Shown: positions 50,165 through 59,100, counted from the stretch's first letter. The stretch: DNA of 64,000 nucleotides from Mediannikoviicoccus vaginalis (GCF_928097925.1 NZ_CAKMRI010000001.1:1736001-1800000), one strand, 5' to 3'. Translations and numbers: made by a program. Notes: a model not told the origin generated them from the sequence alone.

Positions 50165-50200
50165 GAAAAAAACGAGCTTCTATTATGTTAGAAACTCGTT
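50165..50200 (-). terminator. Terminator of nadK
   Basis: On the minus strand ACGAGTTTCT and AGAAGCTCGT pair, followed by TTTTTTTC, just after the nadK stop. It is back-to-back with the terminator of the convergent operon. Confidence 0.85.
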
Positions 50201-50207
50201 AGTAAGC

Positions 50208-51017
50208 TTATATGAATTTGTCTTTAATATTTAACCAATACCAGTTGTTGTTAAATTGTAATTTGTTAATCCACTTGTCGGAAGTCTTAATCTTTATGCT
50301 GTCAAAGTTGTCGCATAGTACATTTAGTCCGTCGTTAATAACCAGTGTTCCAGCCTTGTCCTCAGGACGTCTCTTTAAAGTAAGTACAGAGTCACTTGGT
50401 AACACCAATGGGTTTAGTAACGAACGATAGGCCTTGGAGTTAATAGGTGCAAGGGGCGTAAGTTGATAGCCCTTTAGTGATCTGTATAGCACGGCACCTC
50501 CGGCAGAATAGTTATAGGCTGTGGAGCCAGATGGTGTTGAAACTAAAAGTGCGTCTCCTGCAAAGGTCTGTAGATGGTTGTCGTCAATAAACACATCTAA
50601 ATGGATTATAGAAGTGTCTTCAGATCTAATTACAAACTCATTTAGTGCGTTATGAAAATATTCCTTATGTTCTCTAGAATAGACTCTTCCTTCTAACAGG
50701 TCGAGCTTCTCCATGTCGTAGTCACCGGCAACAAAGTTTTTTATAAATTTATCTATTTCAAGAACGGATATTTCTTGGAAAAATCCAAGGGTTCCTGTGT
50801 TTATACCTACATATGGTGTGCTACTAAAACCGGTTTTGTGAACTGCCCTTAAAAAAGTTCCGTCGCCTCCAACGCAAATATTTAAAACTGCATTTTCATC
50901 TATGTCATAATTTGCCGTATATCCTAGGGCTTCAAATTTATGTTTTAACTCTTCTGCAATGATTAGAGATTTTTCTGAACCATTGGTCATTAAATTTATA
51001 ATTTTATTTTCACTCAA
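50208..51017 (-). CDS. nadK: NAD kinase
   Basis: This cytoplasmic enzyme makes NADP from NAD. Motifs are ICVGGDGTFLRAVH (GGDG, about residues 51-54), the NE/D motif within FHNALNEFVIR, and TPSGSTAYNYSAGG. Length 269 matches Firmicute NadK. It stands alone on the minus strand; AGGAGGTA precedes the start. Confidence 0.95.
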   Translation of the reverse strand: MSENKIINLMTNGSEKSLIIAEELKHKFEALGYTANYDIDENAVLNICVGGDGTFLRAVHKTGFSSTPYVGINTGTLGFFQEISVLEIDKFIKNFVAGDYDMEKLDLLEGRVYSREHKEYFHNALNEFVIRSEDTSIIHLDVFIDDNHLQTFAGDALLVSTPSGSTAYNYSAGGAVLYRSLKGYQLTPLAPINSKAYRSLLNPLVLPSDSVLTLKRRPEDKAGTLVINDGLNVLCDNFDSIKIKTSDKWINKLQFNNNWYWLNIKDKFI

Positions 51018-51135
51018 AGGTATTACCTCCTAATATTTAAATTATAACAGAAATCAAAAAATTATGTTTAAAATGATTTCCTTGGGTATATATAAACAGA
51101 GTGGGTTAGAAAAATTAAAAAAATATAATAGGAAT

Positions 51136-51164
51136 TTGAAATTCTACCTTGTATTTTATATAAT
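51136..51164 (+). promoter_or_regulatory. Promoter of the probable 6S RNA
   Basis: TTGAAA at 51136-51141 and consensus TATAAT at 51159-51164 with a 17-bp spacer. The predicted start at about 51171 coincides with the first base of the RNA closing stem. Confidence 0.8.
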
Positions 51165-51170
51165 AAAGGT

Positions 51171-51336
51171 AGCCTTAGTGACAAGTCCTGTTATATAAAC
51201 CTACACTGACTATAAGGGATGACGGAAGTTCTTACTTTGATGGAAAGCCCCCAAGAGGGGACTTCAGAGATTTAAGACAGTTAACCCACCTTCACATACT
51301 GAAGGTTGTTATTTTGCAGGAGTCGCTAGGGTTTTT
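51171..51336 (+). ncRNA. ssrS: Probable 6S RNA
   Basis: The about 165-nt transcript folds back on itself: CCTTAGTGAC near the 5' end pairs over 10 bp with GTCGCTAGGG at the 3' end, and TCCTG pairs with CAGGA after a 3-base bulge. A large open central region follows, with the small hairpin CCTTCA-CATAC-TGAAGG on its 3' side and a terminal stem including CCCC-AAGA-GGGG. This closing stem, central bubble and terminal arm is the 6S architecture that mimics an open promoter and binds sigma-70 RNA polymerase. The 5' AAGTCCTG resembles what I recall of Firmicute 6S-1, but this is from memory, not a search. Confidence 0.65.
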
Positions 51337-51361
51337 AATTTAAATTTTTTGGAGGTAAGAA

Positions 51362-51928
51362 ATGAGTATAATTGATTACATTGATGAAAAGAGAAAACAA
51401 AAAGAAAGAGAAATCAGAACAGAACTAAGATTAAAACAATTAGAAGATGGACTTAAATCAGTTTCAACTGTAGCAGCTGGAGCATTAGCTGGACTTGCTG
51501 TTGGTGTTTTATTTGCACCTAAATCAGGAAAGGAAACTAGAAAGGACATCGCTGATTATACAAGAGAAACAAAGGATGCATTAGCAGATGAAATCGGAAA
51601 TGCAAAGGATGCTATTGCTACAAAGACTCAAGAGATTAGCGATGACGTTAAAGATAAATATGACGAAATGAGAAATAAAGGATACACTGAACTTGAAAAA
51701 GTAGCAGGAGAAGTATCTGACAAGGCTCAAAACTTTGCTGACAAAACTGCTGACAAGGCTGAAGATCTTGGTAAAGATGTAGCTGACAAGGCTGAAAAAG
51801 CTGGTAAGAAGGTTGCAGAAAAGACTGAAGAAGCTTCTAAAGAAATAAAACATGACACTAAAAAAGCAGGAGATAAAGTTTCAAAAGCTGCTGATAAAGT
51901 AGAAAAAGAAGCTAAAGACAACAAATAG
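51362..51928 (+). CDS. YtxH domain-containing protein
   Basis: This 188-residue protein has the YtxH signature: a short glycine/alanine membrane segment (VAAGALAGLAVGVLFAPKSG, residues about 37-56) followed by KETRKDI. The rest is a long amphipathic Ala/Lys/Asp/Glu helix with 11-residue-like repeats (DKAEDLGKDVADKAEKAGKK), similar to LEA/apolipoprotein-type helices. YtxH proteins are linked with envelope or general stress. A DUF948-like partner gene follows at 27 bases. Confidence 0.9.
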   Translation: MSIIDYIDEKRKQKEREIRTELRLKQLEDGLKSVSTVAAGALAGLAVGVLFAPKSGKETRKDIADYTRETKDALADEIGNAKDAIATKTQEISDDVKDKYDEMRNKGYTELEKVAGEVSDKAQNFADKTADKAEDLGKDVADKAEKAGKKVAEKTEEASKEIKHDTKKAGDKVSKAADKVEKEAKDNK

Positions 51929-51955
51929 TCTAAGATATTAGAAAGGAAATAGATA

Positions 51956-52396
51956 ATGGATTTAACACAATATTTTCTAATCTTGGTTTATGTGTGCTTA
52001 GCGGCGTTTCTTGTAGCATTAACGGTGTTTGTGTTCAAATTAGTTGCAACAATTAAAGAAATTAATAGCACAATCGAAAGAAACCGTAATGATATTGATG
52101 CCTCTTTGCGCAGTGTAAGGGAAACTACAGAAAATGTTTCGCTTATTACAAGAAAATCAGACAGATTGATTGAAGACATTTCTCCAGACGTAAGAAAGAT
52201 AACAAACTCTGTATCAAATGTATCATCAAATGTTGATGGAGTTGTTTCTGATGTTACACATACAGTTGAATTTGTTGCAGAATCTGTAGTAGATGGAGTT
52301 GACAATATTAAAACTAAATTCACATCACCATCTAGAAGCATTAAGTCTGCATTTTTCGATAGCTTGAGTTCTGTGATTTCAATCTTTAAGAAATAG
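51956..52396 (+). CDS. DUF948-like membrane protein
   Basis: This 146-residue protein has one N-terminal helix (FLILVYVCLAAFLVALTVFVFKL) followed by a coiled-coil segment with regularly spaced small residues (NSTIERNRNDIDASLRSVRE, and repeated SNVSSNVDGVVSDV patterns), as in DUF948 proteins that commonly accompany YtxH. A basic C-terminus ends in SVISIFKK. The pair is likely one operon with the YtxH gene. Confidence 0.78.
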   Translation: MDLTQYFLILVYVCLAAFLVALTVFVFKLVATIKEINSTIERNRNDIDASLRSVRETTENVSLITRKSDRLIEDISPDVRKITNSVSNVSSNVDGVVSDVTHTVEFVAESVVDGVDNIKTKFTSPSRSIKSAFFDSLSSVISIFKK

Positions 52397-52401
52397 AATG
52401 T

Positions 52402-52436
52402 AAAGGAGGGCTATGCTCTCCTTTTGTTTTTTTTAA
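52402..52436 (+). terminator. Terminator of YtxH/DUF948 operon
   Basis: AAAGGAG and CTCCTTT pair across a short loop and are followed by TGTTTTTTTT. Confidence 0.85.
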
Positions 52437-52487
52437 TGCTTATTGATAAATTTTCAAATATTTGATAATATTTTATTGGTGAGAATA

Positions 52488-53387
52488 GTGCAAAAAATTA
52501 AAATAATATATAATCCCACTTCGGGACATCAATTATCAAAAACCTCTGCACATAACTTGGCACTACAATTATTGGATTTAGATTATATGGTGAAGTTGTC
52601 ACCAACAATGAATGAATCCAGTGCATATGACGAAGCTATAAGTGCTAATAAGGATGGTTTTGATATAATAATTGCCTGTGGTGGAGATGGTACTGTAAAT
52701 GAAGTCGTAAATGCTATGGCAGAGTCGAAAAGTTCCATGAAATTAGGTATTTATCCTACGGGTACTGTAAACGATTTCGCTACATATCTTGGACTAAATG
52801 GATTTACAAGAGACCTGGTACGACTTATAAAAAACGATTTTTATATTCCAGTGGACTTGGGGCAGGCAAATGATAAATATTTTGTAAATGTGGCAGCTGG
52901 TGGAAAGATTGCAAGCATCGCCCATGAAACCGACAAGGCATTGAAGACGGTTTTTGGGAAACTTGCCTACTATGCGGAGGGTGCAAAGGCTGTTCCCGAT
53001 GCATTATCTTCTGGATTTAGGATGACCTACACAGTGGATGGAGTAAAATATGAAGACAACGCTTTAGTGTTTCTCGTATCAAATTCATCTTCCATTGGGG
53101 GATTTTCTAAAATAGCCCCTAAGGCATTAGTTACAGATGGTTACTTAGATGTAATAATCATAAAAGACACAGGCAATGTGAGAGATGTGGCCTCAATATT
53201 TTTCAAAATATTCTCTGGTGAGCATGTGGAGGACGATAGGGTTGTTTACTTCCACGCTAAGGACATACATGTGGAGTCGGAACAACCGGTGGAGCTGGAT
53301 ATTGATGGAGAGGCCTTTGGTACAACGCCTATTGATATTAAAGTCGCAGACTATAAACTAAAAGTTTTTACAAATATAAAGGAGTGA
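52488..53387 (+). CDS. Diacylglycerol/sphingosine kinase-like lipid kinase (DgkB/YegS family)
   Basis: This soluble lipid kinase has 299 residues from the GTG at 52488, chosen because GGTGAG lies 5-10 bases upstream and the fold starts with KIKIIYNPTSG. The ATP-binding GGDGTVNEVVNAM motif (about residues 65-77), LGIYPTGTVNDFA and a C-terminal VELDIDGEAFGTTP segment are typical. Its probable role is recycling diacylglycerol from lipoteichoic acid synthesis. It overlaps the upstream of the LacI-type regulator gene closely (stop 5 bases before the TTG start). Confidence 0.9.
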   Translation: MQKIKIIYNPTSGHQLSKTSAHNLALQLLDLDYMVKLSPTMNESSAYDEAISANKDGFDIIIACGGDGTVNEVVNAMAESKSSMKLGIYPTGTVNDFATYLGLNGFTRDLVRLIKNDFYIPVDLGQANDKYFVNVAAGGKIASIAHETDKALKTVFGKLAYYAEGAKAVPDALSSGFRMTYTVDGVKYEDNALVFLVSNSSSIGGFSKIAPKALVTDGYLDVIIIKDTGNVRDVASIFFKIFSGEHVEDDRVVYFHAKDIHVESEQPVELDIDGEAFGTTPIDIKVADYKLKVFTNIKE

Positions 53388-53392
53388 AGAAA

Positions 53393-54400
53393 TTGTCATC
53401 ACCTACAATAAAAGATGTGGCAAAACTGGCGGGAGTTTCTATTTCCACAGTTTCTAGGGTAATGAATGACTCAAAACCAGTAAGCCCAGAGTCGAGAAGA
53501 AAAGTTCTTGATGCAATTGAAAAACTAGATTTCAAACCAAATGAACTAGCAAGATCTTTAGTTATGAGAAGATCTAATCTTATTGGCGTTGTCGTAAAAG
53601 ACATAGCCATTTCCCATATGACCGAAATGGTTAGGGGAATTGAAGAAGTTGGTAGAATGTATAATTATGACATTCTTCTATCCAGTTTTTATGGCGACTT
53701 GGACTTGGCGAAAAAAATTATAAACTTTATGTTCACTAAGCAAGTTGAAGGTATTATTCTTGTTTCTGAAGATGCCAACCCAGAGCTTGTTTATATGTTA
53801 AACAGCCACAAGGCTCCATTTATGCACCTAGACAAGTTCTACGACACTGACGACACATATTCAGTAAATGTGGACTATGTTAAGGCGTCAAAGGACATGA
53901 CTGAATTCTTAATTGAAAAAGGTCATAAGAATATTTTATTCATCAAGGAATACAGTAATGCCAAGATTGGCCTTGAAAAATCAAAGGGATATAACGAAGT
54001 TGTAAAGGAAAATAATTTAAAATCATTTGAAATTTCTGTAGATGGTGTAACCGACAGAGAAGGTTATAATCATGGTGAAGAGATTTGGGAAGTAATTGAA
54101 AGGGAAGGCATAACGGCTTGTTTCTTCTCTGAAGATGAACTTGCCATAGGATTTTTAAACTATTGCTATGACAATAACAAAAATGTTCCTGAAGACATTT
54201 CTGTGGCTGGCTTTGGAGATATAAAAACAGCTTCTCTATATAGACCAAGACTTACAACTGTTAGGGAGCCTTATTATGATTATGGCGCCGTAGCCGTAAG
54301 AAAGATTATAAAAAATCTTAAGGATAAGGAAGACATGGATAAGGTTACAATTCTTCCAAGCAGTTTAATTGTTAGGGAAACGGTAAAGGATTTAAATTAG
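53393..54400 (+). CDS. LacI-family regulator, CcpA-like
   Basis: This DNA-binding regulator has an N-terminal helix-turn-helix (TIKDVAKLAGVSISTVSRVMN, followed by hinge PNELARSLVMRRS) and a periplasmic-binding-protein-like sensor domain. Translation probably starts at TTG 53393, with AAAGGAG eight bases before it; a GTG at 53384 is too close to that site. ptsH and ptsI follow, which makes a CcpA-like catabolite regulator using HPr-Ser46-P plausible, though sequence differences leave the exact orthology open. Length 335 is normal for CcpA. Confidence 0.88.
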   Translation: MSSPTIKDVAKLAGVSISTVSRVMNDSKPVSPESRRKVLDAIEKLDFKPNELARSLVMRRSNLIGVVVKDIAISHMTEMVRGIEEVGRMYNYDILLSSFYGDLDLAKKIINFMFTKQVEGIILVSEDANPELVYMLNSHKAPFMHLDKFYDTDDTYSVNVDYVKASKDMTEFLIEKGHKNILFIKEYSNAKIGLEKSKGYNEVVKENNLKSFEISVDGVTDREGYNHGEEIWEVIEREGITACFFSEDELAIGFLNYCYDNNKNVPEDISVAGFGDIKTASLYRPRLTTVREPYYDYGAVAVRKIIKNLKDKEDMDKVTILPSSLIVRETVKDLN

Positions 54401-54465
54401 TTATTGTTGATAATTTATAAATCAAGTGATAGACTAATTATAAGGATAAATTTTAGGAGGAAAAA

Positions 54466-54726
54466 ATGGTAGAAAAAACCTTAGTTGTAAAAAATGAAAC
54501 AGGTTTACATGCAAGACCTGCTGCATCATTAGTTCAATTTGTTAAAAATTTTGAAGGCACTGTAGAGCTTATTAAAGATGGAAAAACTGCAAATGCTAAG
54601 AGTATTTTCAACGTTATGGCACTAGGTGTTTCAAAGGGTTCTGAAATTACCGTAAGAGTTTCAGGTGAAAACGAACAAGAAAACTTAGACAAGCTTGTTG
54701 AGTTCATAGAAAACTTAGCAGAGTAA
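54466..54726 (+). CDS. ptsH: HPr, phosphocarrier protein of the PTS
   Basis: This 86-residue carrier takes phosphate from enzyme I on His15 (TGLHARPAAS) and passes it to sugar-specific EIIA proteins. The regulatory serine is present in AKSIFNVMALG (Ser46 context), so it can be a target of HPr kinase and act with CcpA. AGGAGG lies before the ATG. A terminator hairpin sits between it and ptsI, giving more HPr than EI. Confidence 0.96.
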   Translation: MVEKTLVVKNETGLHARPAASLVQFVKNFEGTVELIKDGKTANAKSIFNVMALGVSKGSEITVRVSGENEQENLDKLVEFIENLAE

Positions 54727-54742
54727 AAAGTAATATATATTT

Positions 54743-54771
54743 AAAGGATGTTTATCATCCTTTATTTTTTT
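54743..54771 (+). terminator. Terminator/attenuator between ptsH and ptsI
   Basis: AAAGGAT-GTTTATC-ATCCTTT followed by ATTTTTTT. Partial read-through would lower ptsI relative to ptsH. Confidence 0.85.
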
Positions 54772-54798
54772 ACTTGGCAAAGCTAATTGAGGTGAAAT

Positions 54799-56505
54799 AT
54801 GGCAAATACATTAAAGGGTATTGTTGCGTCAGAGGGAGTTGTTTTAGGAAGAGCATATCTCTTTATTAAGGACAAACTTGAAGTGAGCAATAAAAAGATT
54901 GACGAAAATGAAATACCTGAAGAAAAAAATAAATTTACAGATGCATTAGATGATTACCGTGAATATTTAAGTAATTTAGAAACCGATACCGATGCTCAAA
55001 GAAATGTTGTTGAAGCCCATATTGGAATGCTTGATGACCCATATCTAATTGACACTGTCAATGGAAAGATTGATGTAGGAGAGAATGTGGAAAGTGCTTT
55101 AGTAAATTCCATTTCAGAAATGGTTTCTACTATTGAGGGCTTGGACGATCCATATTTAAAAGAGCGTGCTGTAGATTACAAAGACATTGGGGAGAGGCTT
55201 CTTCATATATTAAAGGGAGTAAAGCCACAAAAATTATTTCCACTGCCAAAGGATAGCATAATTGTTGCACAGGAGTTAACTCCAACGGACACATCGGTAA
55301 TGGACAGGGACAATGTTATTGGTTTTTGTATGGACCTAGGGGGAAAGACTGCCCACACTTCCATAATTGCACAGACATTGGGCATTCCGGCACTGGTGGG
55401 AATGAAAAATGTTACAAAGGTTGTTAAGGACGGGGACTTAATTATAATTGATGACTACAAGGGACAACTTATTGTAAACCCTGACGAAAAGACCGTTGAA
55501 GAATATAAAAAACTAATACAGGAGCAAAAGGAAGAAAAGGAAAGACTTGAGAAGTATAAAAACGAAGACTCTATTACCCCGGACGGAAAAAAAGTGGAAG
55601 TTGCAGTTAATATTGGAAATATTGAGGACCTTGAAGATGGAATTGAAAAGGGTGCAAGTTCTGTTGGACTTTTTAGAACGGAGTTTTTATACATGGGCAA
55701 TACTCACTTTCCTACGGAAGAGGAACAGTTTAAAGTGTATAAAAGGGCGGCAGAACTACTAAAAGGAAACACTTTAGTTATAAGAACACTGGATATTGGT
55801 GGAGATAAGTCCCTTTCATACTTTGAGTTCCCTCAAGAGGACAATCCATTTTTAGGATGGAGAGCCCTTAGAATTTGTTTTGATATGTGTGACGTTTTTG
55901 AAACACAGCTTAGGGCAATTCTTAGGGCGTCAAAACATGGCAATGTAAAGATACTTCTTCCAATGGTTATCTCCGTTGATGAAATAATTAAATTTAATGA
56001 AATTCTTGAAAAAGTAAAGAGTGATTTAAGGAAAAGGCAGGAAGAGTTTAATGAAGATATAGAAGTAGGTATTATGGTGGAAACGCCGGCTTCAAGTATA
56101 ATTGCAGACGATTTAATAAAATATGTGGACTTCTTTAGTATTGGAACCAATGACCTAACACAATATGTGCTGGCAGTTGACAGGGGAAATGAAAAAATTT
56201 CAAATCTTTATTCAACTTATAATAAGGCAGTTCTTCGAATGATAAAAAGAGTTATAGACATATCCCATGAACATGGCAAATGGACAGGAATGTGTGGAGG
56301 CTTTGCAGGAGATGAAAAAGCAACTAAGATGTTACTTGGTATGGGCCTTGACGAATTTTCGGTGCCTGGACCAAAGGTTGCAAAGATAAAAGATATTATA
56401 AGAAACACCTCTTTAAAAGAAGCAGAAGAGTTTTCAAATGAAATAATAAGTTTAACAACTACAGAGGAAATTGAAAAAAGAATAAAAAAAGAAACCCAAA
56501 GATAG
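54799..56505 (+). CDS. ptsI: PTS enzyme I
   Basis: This enzyme transfers phosphate from PEP to HPr. The N-terminal HPr-binding domain precedes the phosphohistidine GGKTAHTSIIAQTLGIPALVG region (His about 187). The PEP-binding TIM barrel has FRTEFLYMG, DIGGDKSLSYF and the active-site MVETPASSIIADDL and CGGFAGDEKA (Cys) segments. Length 568 matches EI proteins. AGGTGA precedes the ATG. Confidence 0.96.
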   Translation: MANTLKGIVASEGVVLGRAYLFIKDKLEVSNKKIDENEIPEEKNKFTDALDDYREYLSNLETDTDAQRNVVEAHIGMLDDPYLIDTVNGKIDVGENVESALVNSISEMVSTIEGLDDPYLKERAVDYKDIGERLLHILKGVKPQKLFPLPKDSIIVAQELTPTDTSVMDRDNVIGFCMDLGGKTAHTSIIAQTLGIPALVGMKNVTKVVKDGDLIIIDDYKGQLIVNPDEKTVEEYKKLIQEQKEEKERLEKYKNEDSITPDGKKVEVAVNIGNIEDLEDGIEKGASSVGLFRTEFLYMGNTHFPTEEEQFKVYKRAAELLKGNTLVIRTLDIGGDKSLSYFEFPQEDNPFLGWRALRICFDMCDVFETQLRAILRASKHGNVKILLPMVISVDEIIKFNEILEKVKSDLRKRQEEFNEDIEVGIMVETPASSIIADDLIKYVDFFSIGTNDLTQYVLAVDRGNEKISNLYSTYNKAVLRMIKRVIDISHEHGKWTGMCGGFAGDEKATKMLLGMGLDEFSVPGPKVAKIKDIIRNTSLKEAEEFSNEIISLTTTEEIEKRIKKETQR

Positions 56506-56507
56506 AT

Positions 56508-56530
56508 GGCTTGCCTAGGCAGGCCTTTTT
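56508..56530 (+). terminator. Terminator of ptsI
   Basis: GGCTTGCC-TA-GGCAGGCC followed by TTTTT just after the stop. Confidence 0.88.
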
Positions 56531-56745
56531 AATTATAAAAAAATATTGAATTAGCTTTTATAACATACTAAAATATGGTATAATGAAATAAAATAACAAT
56601 ATAAACGAGAACATCAATATTTTTAAATGCAAAACTGATAGCAACTATTAAAAAAAGATACATAGATTATTCAATTTATCGTGTTGCAGACTTGGATTAT
56701 AAAGATGATAAGGTTTTCGTTTTAATTTCAAGAAAGAGGGATATT

Positions 56746-58092
56746 ATGTTAAAAAAATTTGCAGCAAAACAATTAATTTCTTATGTGAACTCAGATCCGG
56801 AGGAAAGTATTCCAAAATTAATAGAAAATGCAGAACGCTTTCTTCCAAATGTTGAAAAGGACGAAAAGTATAAAAAGATAAAAGAGTTTGCCATGGATAA
56901 GGATTCAAATTGGTATAAGTTAATTGAATCCCTATGGACTGATATTGATGACGAAGTTAGAAAGACGCTTATTGAAAACTTCTTTATCAATGGATATTTG
57001 GAATGGGCTGATAAGAGACCTAAGCTTATGAAAAAATATGGATGTAGTATTCCGTGGACCATTCTTATGGACCCAACCAGTGGATGTAATTTAAAATGTA
57101 TTGGATGTTGGGCAAGTGAATATGGAAACAGACTTAACTTAGAATATGAGACATTAAACTCCATTGTTGAGCAAGGTAAGAAGCTTGGAATCTACGTATA
57201 CCTATTTTCCGGTGGAGAGCCGATGGTTGCTAAGAAGAAAATTATAAGACTCTGCGAAGAACATCAAGACTGTATATTTATATCGTTTACAAATGGAACC
57301 TTGATTGACGAAGACTTTGCCAAGGAAATGTTAAGGGTTAAAAACTTTATTCCTACAATTTCCGTTGAAGGCTTTGAAGAGGCAACTGACTCAAGAAGGG
57401 GAAAGGGCGTTTTTAAACAAATAGAAAATGCAATGGATATTTTAAAGAAATACAAATTGCCTTTTGGTGCGTCATGTTGCTACACAAAGACCAATGTGGA
57501 CTCACTAAGCAGTGAAGAATACTTTGACTGGCTTGTTGAAAAGGGAGCTAAGTTTGCCTGGTTCTTTACATTTATGCCAATTGGTATAAATTCAACACCG
57601 GAACTTATGGTAACTCCTGAACAAAGGGAAAAGATGTATCATAAAATAAGAGGATACAGAAAGACAAAACCTATCTTCACAATAGACTTCTGGAATGATG
57701 GTGAATTTGTAAATGGATGTATTGCAGGTGGGAAGTATTATCTTCATATAAATGCAAATGGCGATGTTGAACCTTGTGCATTCATTCACTATTCAAACAT
57801 GAATATAAAGGAACACAGTCTAATAGAATGTCTTCAATCAGACTTGTTCATGCAGTATCAAAAGGGACAACCTTTTAACGACAATCTTCTAAGACCTTGC
57901 CCACTACTTGATAACCCGGGTAAACTTTCAGGTATGGTGCATGAATCAAATGCAAAATCAACGGATATGGAAGCGCCTGAAGATGTTGATGAATTAAGTA
58001 AAAAGACTTTAGAAGCGGCAAAGGCTTGGGCTCCAACAGCTGACAAACTTTGGAATGAAAGTCATGGTAAGGAAGAAGCCAAAACAAAATAA
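56746..58092 (+). CDS. Radical SAM protein with SPASM-like C-terminus
   Basis: This 448-residue protein binds a 4Fe-4S cluster and S-adenosylmethionine: the CxxxCxxC motif is in DPTSGCNLKCIGCWASEYG (about residues 110-128), followed by the VYLFSGGEPM segment. Further cysteines in NGCIAGGKYYLHINANGDVEPCAF and LRPCPLLD suggest auxiliary cluster binding, as in SPASM/twitch proteins. An N-terminal about 100-residue helical region precedes the core. GAGGG six bases before ATG 56746 supports the start; an in-frame ATG farther upstream does not have one. The substrate is unknown and neighbours give no clue. Confidence 0.87.
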   Translation: MLKKFAAKQLISYVNSDPEESIPKLIENAERFLPNVEKDEKYKKIKEFAMDKDSNWYKLIESLWTDIDDEVRKTLIENFFINGYLEWADKRPKLMKKYGCSIPWTILMDPTSGCNLKCIGCWASEYGNRLNLEYETLNSIVEQGKKLGIYVYLFSGGEPMVAKKKIIRLCEEHQDCIFISFTNGTLIDEDFAKEMLRVKNFIPTISVEGFEEATDSRRGKGVFKQIENAMDILKKYKLPFGASCCYTKTNVDSLSSEEYFDWLVEKGAKFAWFFTFMPIGINSTPELMVTPEQREKMYHKIRGYRKTKPIFTIDFWNDGEFVNGCIAGGKYYLHINANGDVEPCAFIHYSNMNIKEHSLIECLQSDLFMQYQKGQPFNDNLLRPCPLLDNPGKLSGMVHESNAKSTDMEAPEDVDELSKKTLEAAKAWAPTADKLWNESHGKEEAKTK

Positions 58093-58118
58093 ACTTAATC
58101 TACAATTAAACATTTAAA

Positions 58119-58146
58119 GAAGAGCCGACATGTTCGGTTCTTTTTA
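58119..58146 (+). terminator. Terminator of the radical SAM gene
   Basis: AAGAGCCGA-CATG-TTCGGTTCTTTTT hairpin with T-run. Confidence 0.85.
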
Positions 58147-58209
58147 TTTGAAATAGTTTAATAATATGTTAAGATTAAGTTGTATTCCTCATACATAGGG
58201 GGCTTGAAA

Positions 58210-59055
58210 ATGAAAGAACAAAATTTGATAAAAACTTTAAAAAATTACAATATAGATGACATCAAAAATATTAGAGAATTAGACAAAAATCAATATGAAA
58301 TCCTATTAAACTCCAACGAGAAATTTATCTTAAAAATTTTTTCAGGAGATGATTTGGATGAAAAGATTGAAAGGATGAAAAGTTTATTTGAAAATAATAA
58401 ACTTGCGCCAAAGTTTCTTTATGGAAAACTTTCGGAAGACGAAAACTTTTTGATGTGGAAAGAGGGAAGTCCATTAAAGGAAAAGAGTTTTGAAATTGGT
58501 GAAGAACTTGGAAAGTTTTTGAGAGACTTTCATGGTGAGTTTCAAAACAGGGATGATGAATGGAAGAAAAACTTTGACCACAGAATAGTTTTACTTTTAC
58601 ACAACTACTATATGTCAAAGCACGAAGGGCCAAAGGACTACATCATCTTAGACTATTTAAATGAAAATAAATATTTGATTTCAGACAGAAAGCCAAGCTT
58701 GTTATTGGGGCTTCAAGATGTTTTAAATATCAATCTCGATGATGAAGGAAGGCTTTCAAATGTAGATTTAACTTTTGGACAAATGGCTGATCCATATTTT
58801 CAGTTTAAAAATTTAAATTTTTTGAAAAGTGAAGATTTGGATTATGTTAATGGCTTGATAAAGGGATATTTTAAAGATGGTTCCACGATTTTATTTTTTA
58901 AGACCATGGCCGTTTATACAATAGTGGAATATCTTTATGATGAGTTTGAAGACCATGAAAGTATAAATCATGAAAGAATAAATGAAAAAGTTGATAGAAT
59001 ATTAGAGATGTATGACGACTTTACAGATATCTATCCAAATTGGTATAGGAAGTAA
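58210..59055 (+). CDS. Aminoglycoside phosphotransferase-fold protein, catalytic residues degenerate
   Basis: This 281-residue protein has the layout of APH/choline-kinase fold proteins: an N-lobe with NEKFILKIFSGD (possible ATP-binding Lys), a KEGSPLKEKSFEIGEELGKFLRDFH helix region, and a C-lobe. Where active family members have HGDLHPGNILVD, this one reads LGLQDVLNINLD, so the catalytic Asp is lost. The VDLTFGQMADPYFQF segment stands for the metal-binding DFG-like region. It is probably a pseudo-kinase or a different activity on the same fold. ATG 58210 follows GGGGGC; start weakly supported. Confidence 0.7.
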   Translation: MKEQNLIKTLKNYNIDDIKNIRELDKNQYEILLNSNEKFILKIFSGDDLDEKIERMKSLFENNKLAPKFLYGKLSEDENFLMWKEGSPLKEKSFEIGEELGKFLRDFHGEFQNRDDEWKKNFDHRIVLLLHNYYMSKHEGPKDYIILDYLNENKYLISDRKPSLLLGLQDVLNINLDDEGRLSNVDLTFGQMADPYFQFKNLNFLKSEDLDYVNGLIKGYFKDGSTILFFKTMAVYTIVEYLYDEFEDHESINHERINEKVDRILEMYDDFTDIYPNWYRK

Positions 59056-59059
59056 TATG

Positions 59060-59082
59060 GCAGGGGAGACCCTGCTTTTTTT
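59060..59082 (+). terminator. Terminator of the APH-fold gene
   Basis: GCAGGG-GAGA-CCCTGC followed by TTTTTTT. Confidence 0.9.
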
Positions 59083-59100
59083 GTAAATTATAAGTATTCT

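Noticed and set aside
51171-51336. T-box or other amino-acid leader upstream of ytxH
   Set aside because: No T-box AGGGTGG core or specifier stem, and the downstream gene is not a synthetase or transporter; the closing stem fits 6S better.
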